The notes beneath the pieces are model-generated. The model saw nothing but the letters and a program-made list of their open reading frames with translations, had not been told where the DNA came from and searched no databases. From contig CAKUDB010000025.1 of the NCBI GenBank assembly GCA_934644775.1, positions 1 to 40,065 on the forward strand: 40,065 nucleotides of DNA, written 5' to 3'. A program made the position numbers and the translations under genes. Of the stretch, positions 14,568 to 22,757 are shown in pieces; the stretch's first letter is position 1; each line of letters begins with the position of its first letter. Source of the stretch: an uncultured bacterium (lineage in GTDB: Bacteria; Vulcanimicrobiota; Xenobia; Xenobiales; Xenobiaceae).

Positions 14568-17492
14568 TCAATTGTTCAAAGTAACTATAGTAGCTCCGAT
14601 ACCTCCTTCGGTAGCTTTGCCCATACGATATGAAGCTATAGAGGGGTGATTTTTAATATAGTCGATAACAGCTTTACGCAAAGTACCCGTACCTTTACCG
14701 TGAATAATCTCTAGCTGGCGTACCCCGCTCATAAAAGCGTCGTCAATTTTGGCTCCCAGCTCCCAAAGGGCTTCATCAACATTTTTACCGTGTAAATCGA
14801 TACGACTAGAAAGCATAGTCATAGAGCCGCCCCTAGGAATAGAGCCTACTTCACTCTTCTCTGGAGCCAAGACTTGCAGATCTTCCTTTTTGACTTTTAT
14901 ACGGATAACTCCGATTTGCACCTCTGCCTTTTTGTCAGAGAGAGAAAGTACTGTACCGTCCTGGCCATAGCGAGGGACAAAGACGTGGGAGCCAACTTCT
15001 AGCGGCAAATTGACGCCCTTAATCTCTTCTTCTGGCTGCTGTTCCTCTTCTTCGGAAGCAAAGCCCTCTAGCCCCAGTTCGTCGGCCAACTTAGCCCCTA
15101 TAGCCCGGCTTTCGCTTACAGCCGCCTGGGGATCAGCCCAAAAGCTTACTTCTAAAGCTTGAGTAGCCGTATTTTTAAGCCGCTCTTTTAATTGGCTGTG
15201 TCCAGATATTTTAGGTGCCTTACCTTTTAAACTATTGGCTTGACCACTAATACTATCTAGATCGCCTTCCACATTTTGGGCCTGTTCTCTGATATATTGA
15301 TCGAGTTTATCTAAACGCGAATAGGTATTTTCCGCCTTGTCCGGCGTTTCTGAAACGGCATAATTCCCAATATCTTCCTGAGCTACTTCCAATTGTAAAG
15401 TGCCCTCTTCTACCTTATCGCTATGCTGAATCTCGGGAGAGGCAGGCGCAATTTCTACTTGAGAGGGCCTCCCTTTTCGCCCTTGGCGATAATTGACAGC
15501 TTCATGCAAGGCTTGAGCCAAAGCTTGGGAAGCCACAGGATTAAGTTCAACTAACTCTTCTAAAGCTTCAAATTCGACTAGAGCTCGACTAAGTTCGGCG
15601 GCCGCTCGGCGCAATTCCACGATAGACTGGCGGCGTACATTGCCCAATTGGGCTAAATGGCGGCGTACACTGCCAGTAAGTCCACGCAAATGGCGACGCG
15701 AAGATTCGACTAGTTCTTCCGTTTGAGAAGTAGCTTGGGCTATCATCTCCGCACACTCGCGCTGGGCATTTTCCACTTTTTGCTCGTAAGCCGAACGCAA
15801 ACGGCCTACCTGAGCCAGTTGATCGCGCAGCCGCTTAGCTAAACGCTCGTTGACCTCACGCTCTTTATCAAGCTCACCCAACAGACCGTTAATTTGAGCG
15901 GTATTTCCCCCTAAAAGTTCGACGGCTCGCCGCTCAATTGACGCAGGCAACCCTAAGCGGCTGGCAATTTTTAAAGCGTTGGAGCGGCCGGGAATGCCCA
16001 TAATTACCCGGAAGGTCGGCGCTAAAGTATCGCTGTCAAATTCTACAGCCGCATTGGTCATGCCCTCACGCTCGGAAGCGAAGTTCTTCAGCTCAGAAAG
16101 ATGGGTAGTAACTACGGTAACGGCCCCCTGGCTGTGGAAGTATTCCAGCACAGCTTCAGCTAAAGCGCCTCCTTCAGTAGGATCGGTACCCGCTCCCAGC
16201 TCATCGAGCAAAAGTAAAGTACGTTTATGGGCGTGAGGTATCATACGCAAAACTTGGTTGATATGTGCAGAAAAAGTAGATAGATTTTGCATAATGCTCT
16301 GCTCATCACCTATATCTGCCCAAATTTGCTCAAAGAAGGGGATACGACTGGAACTATCAGCTGGAATAGGTAGACCGGAAACGGCCATCATTACCATTAG
16401 GCCAATAGTCTTTAAGGCTACAGTTTTACCTCCAGTATTAGGGCCAGTAATAATTAGGGTGCGGTTATCTTCTAAATCAAAAGTCATGGGCACCACTTTA
16501 TCGCCCAACCGCTCGATAAGCAAAGGATGGCGCGCCGCCCCAATAAGCAAAAATGTTTCCTCTTTTACTTCAGGCAAAGAAGAATCGGAATGGACAGCAT
16601 ATTTAGCAATAGCTTGCAAAGCTTCCAACCAAGCCAATTCTTCCAAGCTATCGGCAAGTTCACGTCCGTTGGCCCCCACCAACTCAGTTAAGCTTTGCAA
16701 AATACGCTCAATTTCAGCCTTTTCCGCCAAAGCTTTGGTACGACTGAGGTTGCTCAACTCAACTACAGCCAAAGGCTCCATAAAAAGAGTGGCCCCGCTA
16801 GCCGATTGGTCGATAATAATACCGGGGAAATGGCCGCGATATTCGGCCTTAATGGGAATAACCTGACGGCCAAAACGTGTTGAAATAACTGGATCTTGGA
16901 TCATGCGCGTATATTCAGAATTGCGCAAAAAATCGTGTAAACGCTCTTCTACACTGGTTCTGGCGGCGGCCAATTCCTGACGCAAGCGGGCCAAATTGGG
17001 TGTAGCCTGGGGAGACAACTCACCCTCGGGAGTAATGGCCCGAGCCACTTGTTTTTCAATATCGCGAAATTGTCCCAACCGCAGAGCCTTGTCACTTAGG
17101 AGGGGGTAATCTTGGCTGCGGGAGCGCAAAAAGGTGCCCACCTGACGCGAGAGCTGGGCTAAACGCAAAACGCCTAACAATTCTGCTGGTTGCAAAGCCT
17201 TGTGGCGCTGAGAAGCTTTAATAGCCGACTGAACGTCGCCTAGATTATCAGTATAAAGGTTATAACCTTTATCGACATTGAGCCGCATAGCCTCTTCAAC
17301 TTCCAGTTGGCGCCTTTGGACATCTTCCCAATCGACCAAGGGATGTAATTCTCTTATAATGTCGGCTGCAAGCCCCCAATGGGCATAGCTGGCTATAACC
17401 TCCAGAACTTGATTAAACTCTAAAGTTTTACCACTCTGACTATTGATAAGTCTTATTTCATTTTCTTTAGTTTTTGGTTGATAAGAAGTCAT
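14568..17492 (-). CDS. mutS2: Endonuclease MutS2 / ribosome-rescue ATPase with Smr domain, enlarged
   Basis: MutS2 is a dimeric ATPase; family members suppress recombination or split collided ribosomes. Walker A GPNTGGKT lies at about 350-357, Walker B LLLLDELGAGTDP lies about 80 residues later, and a long coiled coil follows. The Smr nuclease-like domain closes the protein with IDLHG and the loop HGKGTGTLR. I chose the ATG at 17492 because GAGG lies eight bases before it; a GTG 33 bases upstream (17525) has no ribosome site. That gives 974 residues, while typical MutS2 has about 780. The extra length sits between the coiled coil and the KOW-like stretch (VGSHVFVPRYGQDGTV): about 190 acidic, Gln/Glu/Ser-rich residues of low conservation. 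It is divergent from the HAMP gene. Confidence 0.93.
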   Translation of the reverse strand: MTSYQPKTKENEIRLINSQSGKTLEFNQVLEVIASYAHWGLAADIIRELHPLVDWEDVQRRQLEVEEAMRLNVDKGYNLYTDNLGDVQSAIKASQRHKALQPAELLGVLRLAQLSRQVGTFLRSRSQDYPLLSDKALRLGQFRDIEKQVARAITPEGELSPQATPNLARLRQELAAARTSVEERLHDFLRNSEYTRMIQDPVISTRFGRQVIPIKAEYRGHFPGIIIDQSASGATLFMEPLAVVELSNLSRTKALAEKAEIERILQSLTELVGANGRELADSLEELAWLEALQAIAKYAVHSDSSLPEVKEETFLLIGAARHPLLIERLGDKVVPMTFDLEDNRTLIITGPNTGGKTVALKTIGLMVMMAVSGLPIPADSSSRIPFFEQIWADIGDEQSIMQNLSTFSAHINQVLRMIPHAHKRTLLLLDELGAGTDPTEGGALAEAVLEYFHSQGAVTVVTTHLSELKNFASEREGMTNAAVEFDSDTLAPTFRVIMGIPGRSNALKIASRLGLPASIERRAVELLGGNTAQINGLLGELDKEREVNERLAKRLRDQLAQVGRLRSAYEQKVENAQRECAEMIAQATSQTEELVESSRRHLRGLTGSVRRHLAQLGNVRRQSIVELRRAAAELSRALVEFEALEELVELNPVASQALAQALHEAVNYRQGRKGRPSQVEIAPASPEIQHSDKVEEGTLQLEVAQEDIGNYAVSETPDKAENTYSRLDKLDQYIREQAQNVEGDLDSISGQANSLKGKAPKISGHSQLKERLKNTATQALEVSFWADPQAAVSESRAIGAKLADELGLEGFASEEEEQQPEEEIKGVNLPLEVGSHVFVPRYGQDGTVLSLSDKKAEVQIGVIRIKVKKEDLQVLAPEKSEVGSIPRGGSMTMLSSRIDLHGKNVDEALWELGAKIDDAFMSGVRQLEIIHGKGTGTLRKAVIDYIKNHPSIASYRMGKATEGGIGATIVTLNN

Positions 17493-17525
17493 ATTGTTTT
17501 CCTCAAAAATACTGGCAGCCTTCAC

Positions 17526-17702
17526 CTATTATGATTGCCGCCATAAAAACGGTTCAAATACGCCTGATTTTAGCTCAATTTCACACGGTTGTGAAGCTGC
17601 AGGAGGCAAATGCACAGTTTAGCGGCTAATTAGTGCACTAATATTATTAAAAAAGAATGTAGGCTTTTATCAATTCGGCTCGAATTAGCGCAGGACGTTG
17701 TT
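17526..17702. promoter_or_regulatory. Divergent control region with a 14-bp perfect palindrome
   Basis: ATTAGTGCACTAAT at 17629-17642 is a perfect palindrome about 60 bases before the HAMP gene, a typical size and place for a dimeric repressor or activator site. A second inverted repeat, TTCACA-cggt-TGTGAA, lies near 17580-17595. I cannot name the binding protein. Confidence 0.45.
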
Positions 17703-19400
17703 ATGCCTAAAAATAAGTTTTTTTCGCTGAAAATTAAAATGCTTTTAGCTTTGCTGCCCTTAACGGTGTTTTTTGCTTTTTTTTGCTTCGCCATTATTAA
17801 GGGAGGCGAACAACTTTCTCTTACGAGCTCACTGGCTATGCGCAGTGAATCGCTGGGAGAATGTTTAGCAGCTATGAGTGTCGACGCCCTAGCCGATCCT
17901 GGCAATTATGCTAAGTCGGCCAAATTGCAAAGACAAATCTCTGTCTTAGCCGAGCAACACGGTGTCAGCGCTCTGGAAGTTCTTAATAGCGCCGGCAAAG
18001 TAAAAGCTAGTTCCCTCTCGTCTGAAATAGGCTCTATCAAAAATGACGAGCCAACACGCAAAGCGCTGGGATTATCTGTCATTCAAAGCGGCTTAGAAAA
18101 CTTAGGTGAAAATAGCTGCATGGTAAGCAATGTGCCAGTACGCTCATCCGATAGCAATCTAGGTATAGTTAGGGTGTACTTGGCTACCGACAAATTAACA
18201 GCCGCTTTTAGCAGTTTAAAGCGTCAATTGTTAGGGTTGGTATTTATTCTTATTTCTGGTGCTTTGGGCTTTACAACTTTTATCGCTTATTTTTATGGCA
18301 ACCCGTTGCTCAATTTGGCTCAAGTAGCTGACCAAATGGCCCAAGGCAAATTAGAGACTAGAGCCGATCAGAACCGCTCCGACGAAATTGGTTTAGCCGC
18401 TTCCCGTTTAAACCGTCTTTCCGAATATATTCAAAAGCTTATCGCCTCTTCCCAAACCGAAGAAAGGGAGAAGCGCGAGCGTATTCACGCTTTGCGCAGC
18501 TTTGTAGACGGAGTTTTAGCCGGAGATACCCAAAGCCAAGCCAAAGTGGAAGATATAGACGAACTGGGCCAACTCTCCATGAGTATAAATGAGTTAGTTC
18601 GCCATATGCGCACTCTAAGCGCCGCCGAGCAAGCTTTACAACAGAGAGTCAATGAATCTGAATCTGTAGATGTAGGCTCTTGCCCCACTATTGGCGATTT
18701 GCCCACTAAGGGCACAGCCCCCCAACTAAACGGGGGCGATCTTTCTGCTTCCTCTTCGATTCCCCAATATTATAAAAACCGTCTCTTGCCAGAATCGGAA
18801 ACGGTTATCGCTATGGCTGCTCCAGCTCCCAAGCCTTCCAACTTAGCCGAGCCCCCCTTCTCCCAAGCGGCCTCTAAAGATAATTCGAAAAATGACCCAG
18901 AAGATTCTTTCGTCTCTTTCCAAGAAGACTACAGTTTGGCTCAAGGTGGTGAATTGAATAATTCTCAGCTAGATTATGTAAATAAACTTAGTCGTCTGGG
19001 AGCCGGAAAAACTGCCCTTATCGCCACCGGAGGCACGGAGGACTCTTATCCTTTCTTGCGTCGTATTCTGGAAGATGAAGGATTTAGCGTCCTTTATGCT
19101 TCTACCATAGGAGAGATGTTAGAGATCACCTCTTATGCTAAAGTAGATCTAGTTATGGTCGAATTTAATGATATGGACGGTGGCAACCAACATGCCATCA
19201 ACAGATTGCGCAGTGTTCCCGGCGGAGAGGATCTTTCAGCTATAGTTTTGGAAGCTACCGAGCATACCAATGTTCCTTATGCTTCCATGGAAGGCGTTAT
19301 TCAAATTATTATCCCTAATACCGATGACGAGCTTATTAGCATGATTCGCGAAGCTCTAGCCGAGATTGTCTTAACTGGAGGCAGCAATCCTTTCATCTAA
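17703..19400 (+). CDS. Membrane HAMP protein with degenerate receiver domain and no kinase domain
   Basis: This is a two-pass membrane protein: TM1 at about 11-32, an outside sensor region (33-175), TM2 at 176-199, then a HAMP domain (about 200-252) with the DEIG hallmark and a second HAMP-like helix pair (about 269-310). A disordered Ser/Pro linker follows. The last 125 residues (from about 436) resemble a response-regulator receiver. There the phospho-acceptor Asp is Glu487 (DLVMVEFNDMDGG), the N-terminal acidic pair is missing, and the conserved Thr and Lys are absent. No histidine kinase, GGDEF or methyl-accepting domain is present. AGGA precedes the ATG by a few bases. The gene is divergent from mutS2. 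It may be a scaffold or sensor that signals by protein contact; that is inference. Confidence 0.7.
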   Translation: MPKNKFFSLKIKMLLALLPLTVFFAFFCFAIIKGGEQLSLTSSLAMRSESLGECLAAMSVDALADPGNYAKSAKLQRQISVLAEQHGVSALEVLNSAGKVKASSLSSEIGSIKNDEPTRKALGLSVIQSGLENLGENSCMVSNVPVRSSDSNLGIVRVYLATDKLTAAFSSLKRQLLGLVFILISGALGFTTFIAYFYGNPLLNLAQVADQMAQGKLETRADQNRSDEIGLAASRLNRLSEYIQKLIASSQTEEREKRERIHALRSFVDGVLAGDTQSQAKVEDIDELGQLSMSINELVRHMRTLSAAEQALQQRVNESESVDVGSCPTIGDLPTKGTAPQLNGGDLSASSSIPQYYKNRLLPESETVIAMAAPAPKPSNLAEPPFSQAASKDNSKNDPEDSFVSFQEDYSLAQGGELNNSQLDYVNKLSRLGAGKTALIATGGTEDSYPFLRRILEDEGFSVLYASTIGEMLEITSYAKVDLVMVEFNDMDGGNQHAINRLRSVPGGEDLSAIVLEATEHTNVPYASMEGVIQIIIPNTDDELISMIREALAEIVLTGGSNPFI

Positions 19401-19489
19401 AGTTGCCAAGATAGGTAAGATAGGGAAACTTTTTTATCTAGTCTGACTCTAAACGGAAAATATTTGTATTTTAGGATTAAAAATAAGCC

Positions 19490-19642
19490 ATGATGAATAC
19501 GCTGTTCACTTCGGATAATAAAATAAGCGTTGCGGAATTGCCCAGTATTCCTGAGCAAAGTAATCCTATAATCTTGCTATCACTAACCTTAGTATTTGCT
19601 ATTATCGGCCTGTTACTCTTGCTATGGCCTGCTTCCTTTTAA
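19490..19642 (+). CDS. Possible 50-residue single-pass membrane peptide
   Basis: An open frame starts with two adjacent ATG codons and ends in TAA. It codes for 50 residues: a polar N-terminal half (from MMNTLFTSDN) and one strongly hydrophobic helix (about 27-46, ending in LLLLLWP). It lies alone between the HAMP gene and rsfS. The only ribosome-site-like sequence, AGGA, is 13 bases away, which is long. No homologue is recognised. The clear topology argues for a real membrane microprotein, but the weak start signal keeps confidence low. Confidence 0.4.
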   Translation: MMNTLFTSDNKISVAELPSIPEQSNPIILLSLTLVFAIIGLLLLLWPASF

Positions 19643-19747
19643 CCTAATACAACAACAGCGCCCCTAACTATAAGAATGTATTGGGGTTGCCAATATTGAT
19701 TATCTTAGTCGTCTATCTTTCTAAAGTGTCTATTGCCAGCGCTTAAT

Positions 19748-19776
19748 TTGACAATAAACGCTCTTTTTTCTATCAT
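19748..19776 (+). promoter_or_regulatory. Sigma-70 type promoter of rsfS-htrA
   Basis: TTGACA (19748-19753) and TATCAT (19771-19776) are separated by exactly 17 bases, some 37 bases before the rsfS start. This is the best promoter match in this part of the window. Confidence 0.75.
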
Positions 19777-19813
19777 TCTATGAGTTTTTTCAAAAAGAGG
19801 TAAAAAAAACCAC

Positions 19814-20194
19814 ATGTTTGCTAATTCTTTAGATATGGCTAAAGCGATTGCCGACGTTTGCTACCAAAAGCTAGGTAAGGATACAATCGTATTAGATATG
19901 AGCAAAGATTCAGTTCTTTGCGATTATTTCGTCATTTGCGACGCCCCTACTCGCAACCAACTGCGCGATATTGCTGAAAATATCGACAAAAAGTTATCAG
20001 AGCAAGGAATTGAGCCTAAGTCTATTCAGGGTAAAAATGATAATGCCTGGACTTTAATGGACTACAGCTCGGTAATCGTCCACCTGTTTATTAGCGGCGA
20101 GCGCAATTTCTACAATTTGGAAGGTATGTGGAAATCCGCTCCTATAGTTTATGCTCCGGACGCCGAAGAGGCCAATAAAGAAGAGAAAGCTTAG
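19814..20194 (+). CDS. rsfS: Ribosomal silencing factor RsfS
   Basis: RsfS binds protein uL14 on the large ribosomal subunit and prevents it from joining the small subunit when nutrients are short. The 126 residues cover the whole family. Landmarks are DTIVLDMSKDSVLCDYFVICDAPTRNQ and the C-terminal core DYSSVIVHLFISGERNFYNLEGMWK. A near-perfect promoter lies just upstream. GAGGT lies about 12 bases before the ATG, somewhat far, with an A-rich spacer. htrA follows after 71 bases without a terminator, so the two may be co-transcribed. The usual neighbours nadD and yqeK are not present. Confidence 0.95.
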   Translation: MFANSLDMAKAIADVCYQKLGKDTIVLDMSKDSVLCDYFVICDAPTRNQLRDIAENIDKKLSEQGIEPKSIQGKNDNAWTLMDYSSVIVHLFISGERNFYNLEGMWKSAPIVYAPDAEEANKEEKA

Positions 20195-20265
20195 CTTTAC
20201 AAGCTTAGCCGTAGACCTGGGTAAAATTATCTTAAGGCTATTCCGGAAGCTGTGAAAGGTTTGAT

Positions 20266-21528
20266 ATGCTCGACAAGATTAGAAAAAATCTGCATGGTAA
20301 CGCTGCAATTACCGTTATTTGCGGCATCGCCGGCGTATTCATAGGTGCCTTTTTAGTTTTTATAATCTTATACTGTACTCCCTCCATTAAATTTTCTATG
20401 GAGAAAGAAGAGCTTAATACCCCTTCGGCCCCCGTGGAAACTAATACCGATTCTACCCAACCCGATAAGAAGGGAAAGTCGGCTTCAGGTTTTGATATTA
20501 ACTACAATTCCCAATCTAGTGCCCTTATGCCTAAGGGGAGCAGCGCTGTAGCCGATGCAGTAGCTAAAGTTGCTCCTGCAGTAGTCAACATAGACACAAC
20601 TATGACTACTAGAGTTTATAGCACTCACGGTTTTGGTTTTATCGATCCTTTCGATTACCAAGTTCAAGAGATCCCCCGCGGTATGGGAACGGGTATTATT
20701 GTCAGTTCCGACGGTATCGTTTTAACTAACAATCATGTTGTTACCGGAGCCAAATCTATTAAAGTAATTTTAAGTGATAAGAGCCAACATTCTGCCAAAA
20801 TTATCGGTACTGATCCCGTTTCCGATTTGGCTATTTTGCGTATCGAGAACAGAGATCGCTCTTTCCCTACGGCTTCTTTGACCAATTCGGAGAGTATGCG
20901 TATAGGCGACTGGGTAGTAGCTTTAGGCAATCCCTTAGGCGTCGGCCAAACGGCTACTTTAGGTATCCTCTCAGCTAGAAATCGTACTTTGAGCGACAGC
21001 AATGTCGATTTGCGCAACTTGTTGCAAACTGATGCGGCCATCAATCCGGGCAACTCTGGCGGACCGCTTATCAACCTCAAAGGAGAGGTTATCGGTATCA
21101 ATACGGCCATTATCCGCTCAGCCCAAGGTATCGGCTTCGCCATTCCCGCTGAAACAGCTTATACAGTTATGAAGGAGCTGCGCGATCATGGCAAAGTCTC
21201 CCGTCCTTATCTGGGCATAGCTATGGTCGATTTAAGTCAACCGGCCCGCAACTACTTAGGTTTGGATAAAAATATTAAAGGTGTTATCGTAGGCCAGGTT
21301 CTGCCTAACGGCCCTGCTGGCAAAGGTGGCATCAAGAGCAATGATGTCATAGTCAGTATCAACGGCACAGAAACTCCCACCGCTTCAGAATTACAATCCT
21401 TTATGCGTTCTCTGAAGGTAGGTTCCACCATTACCATTAAGCTTTGGCGCGATGGTACTGAAAAAGAAGTCAGTGTAAAGTTGGAAGAGCAGCCCGATTC
21501 TTTCTTCCAACAGTTTAGAAAGCCTTAA
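20266..21528 (+). CDS. htrA: HtrA/DegP-type membrane-anchored serine protease with one PDZ domain
   Basis: This is an envelope quality-control protease. An N-terminal membrane anchor (about 15-37) is followed by a disordered linker. The trypsin-like domain then has the triad His157 (TNNHVV), Asp187 (SDLAIL) and Ser264 (NPGNSGGPL). One PDZ domain at about 310-410 (YLGIAM ... VSINGTE) binds substrate C-termini. The length of 420 and the single PDZ match the DegS / Gram-positive HtrA layout. AAAGG lies six bases before the ATG. The gene follows rsfS and ends at a strong terminator. The active site faces the outside of the cytoplasmic membrane. Confidence in the family is very high; the regulator is unknown. 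Confidence 0.95.
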   Translation: MLDKIRKNLHGNAAITVICGIAGVFIGAFLVFIILYCTPSIKFSMEKEELNTPSAPVETNTDSTQPDKKGKSASGFDINYNSQSSALMPKGSSAVADAVAKVAPAVVNIDTTMTTRVYSTHGFGFIDPFDYQVQEIPRGMGTGIIVSSDGIVLTNNHVVTGAKSIKVILSDKSQHSAKIIGTDPVSDLAILRIENRDRSFPTASLTNSESMRIGDWVVALGNPLGVGQTATLGILSARNRTLSDSNVDLRNLLQTDAAINPGNSGGPLINLKGEVIGINTAIIRSAQGIGFAIPAETAYTVMKELRDHGKVSRPYLGIAMVDLSQPARNYLGLDKNIKGVIVGQVLPNGPAGKGGIKSNDVIVSINGTETPTASELQSFMRSLKVGSTITIKLWRDGTEKEVSVKLEEQPDSFFQQFRKP

Positions 21529-21555
21529 GCCGATTGGCCCCTACTCTTCTTTAGG

Positions 21556-21597
21556 AAAGTAGCCAACTTCAGTTAATAAGAAGCTGGCTACTTTTTT
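21556..21597 (+). terminator. Rho-independent terminator after htrA
   Basis: AAGTAGCCA-a-CTTC pairs with GAAG-c-TGGCTACTT, and six T follow. Confidence 0.92.
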
Positions 21598-22001
21598 ATA
21601 AATAATATCTACAATATTTGGGGGATAGACGGCAATAAATATAGACATTTAAGTATTTATTGTACAAATCGATTTTATATTTTTCTTCAAAGAGAATCCC
21701 CCAAAGAGAGCGATTCCTCTTCTGATATATAAGTTATTAAGTTAACTTTTTGTAGCTTTCTTTAAAATTTTAGTTCAAAAATAGACAATATATAACAAAA
21801 ATGTTTACATTTCTACACTAATTTATACTTTATGGACTAGATTTATTGCAGGATTGGACTATAATCTTCAGAAAATATACAGTATATCAACCTTGTTTAA
21901 GGTTTTATTCTTTTTAGCTTAAATTAGCGAAAAGGCTATTCATTCATAGATTTCATCTCCTTGGCAAAGAGGTGGGATATAGAAAGACTAAGGAGGCCAT
22001 A
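21598..22001. promoter_or_regulatory. AT-rich intergenic region with nested inverted repeats and a palindrome
   Basis: A 10-bp perfect inverted repeat, TTTGGGGGAT/ATCCCCCAAA (21617-21626/21696-21705), encloses a 9-bp stem, CAATAAATA/TATTTATTG (21633-21641/21654-21662). Further on are TATAAT (21860-21865), the 13-base palindrome ATATACAGTATAT (21875-21887) and the hairpin AACCTT-gttt-AAGGTT followed by a T-rich stretch (about 21889-21915). The order -10 box, palindrome, hairpin suggests a controlled promoter of the 3D-domain gene. The upstream nested repeat could be a small RNA element. No coding frame is recognised. Confidence 0.45.
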
Positions 22002-22607
22002 ATGCGTAAGCTTTGGGCTTATGTGTTGGTGGCATGTATCTGGGTTGTACCTATTCTGCTTTTAGCGCAGAATGCTTGTGGTCAAGATCTGGGAGATATG
22101 CCTCCGGCACCTTCTCTAGTGTCTGTATCGCCTAACGAAAGTGGCTTGCTGCCCCATAGAGTTAATGCAGAGACTGTTGAAGTCGAGACAACAAAAGATA
22201 TAGAAGATGTTAAAGTAAATGAGGATAGATCTCGTCAAAATAACAGCAATCATCTCAAAATTGCTGACTCTTTAGCTTCTTCATTTATTCGAGGATCGGA
22301 AACCAGCGCTGAGTATAAGGTCGTGGCTGCCCCTAGCCCCCAGGGGCGAACCATCACAGTAACGGCTTATGCCTACTGTTTAAACGGTCGCACGGCCAGC
22401 GGATACTATACCGGCCCCGGTTGTATAGCTGTCGATCCTAATGTTATTCCTATCGGTTCTAAAATATATGTCCCCGGTTACGGTTGGGGTGAAGCCAGAG
22501 ATACCGGCGGTGGCATCTACGGCAACAAAATAGATATTTGGCTACCCAACAATGCCCAGTGCTCTCAATGGGGAGTGCGTACAGTTACAGTTACAGTTGC
22601 TGAGTAA
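22002..22607 (+). CDS. Secreted 3D-domain murein-associated protein
   Basis: This is a small exported protein with a signal peptide or anchor (about 1-27, ending near ACGQ), a low-complexity linker and a C-terminal 3D domain. The three conserved aspartates are in AVDPNVIP, ARDTGGG and KIDIW. This double-psi barrel is the catalytic part of MltA and of YocH/Sps-type murein hydrolases, so a role in cell-wall lysis is likely. I start at the ATG at 22002 because AAGGAGG lies four to ten bases before it; an in-frame GTG at 21972 has no such site. The 201 residues form a compact single-domain version without LysM or G5 domains. A terminator follows directly. Regulation may involve the palindrome and TATAAT upstream. 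Confidence 0.85.
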   Translation: MRKLWAYVLVACIWVVPILLLAQNACGQDLGDMPPAPSLVSVSPNESGLLPHRVNAETVEVETTKDIEDVKVNEDRSRQNNSNHLKIADSLASSFIRGSETSAEYKVVAAPSPQGRTITVTAYAYCLNGRTASGYYTGPGCIAVDPNVIPIGSKIYVPGYGWGEARDTGGGIYGNKIDIWLPNNAQCSQWGVRTVTVTVAE

Positions 22608-22613
22608 AAGGTA

Positions 22614-22649
22614 AAAAATAGAGTCACTTTTTTAGTGGTTCTATTTTTT
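22614..22649 (+). terminator. Rho-independent terminator after the 3D-domain gene
   Basis: AAATAGA-gt-CACT pairs with AGTG-gt-TCTATTT, followed by a run of T. Confidence 0.9.
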
Positions 22650-22757
22650 TGCCTTATTCACGCCTAAAGATAGGCGTTTCTTAGATAGGGGATAAAGGTT
22701 CAAATGGCGAATTTTGCCCTTTAAATTGAGTTTTTTTTGGGGAGATTTTATTTAGTT

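Noticed and set aside
14540..14568. TTGACA on the minus strand at the end of mutS2 as the APC permease promoter
   Set aside because: The base composition 17 bases downstream is AATTTT, a poor -10, and the distance to the gene is about 200 bases.
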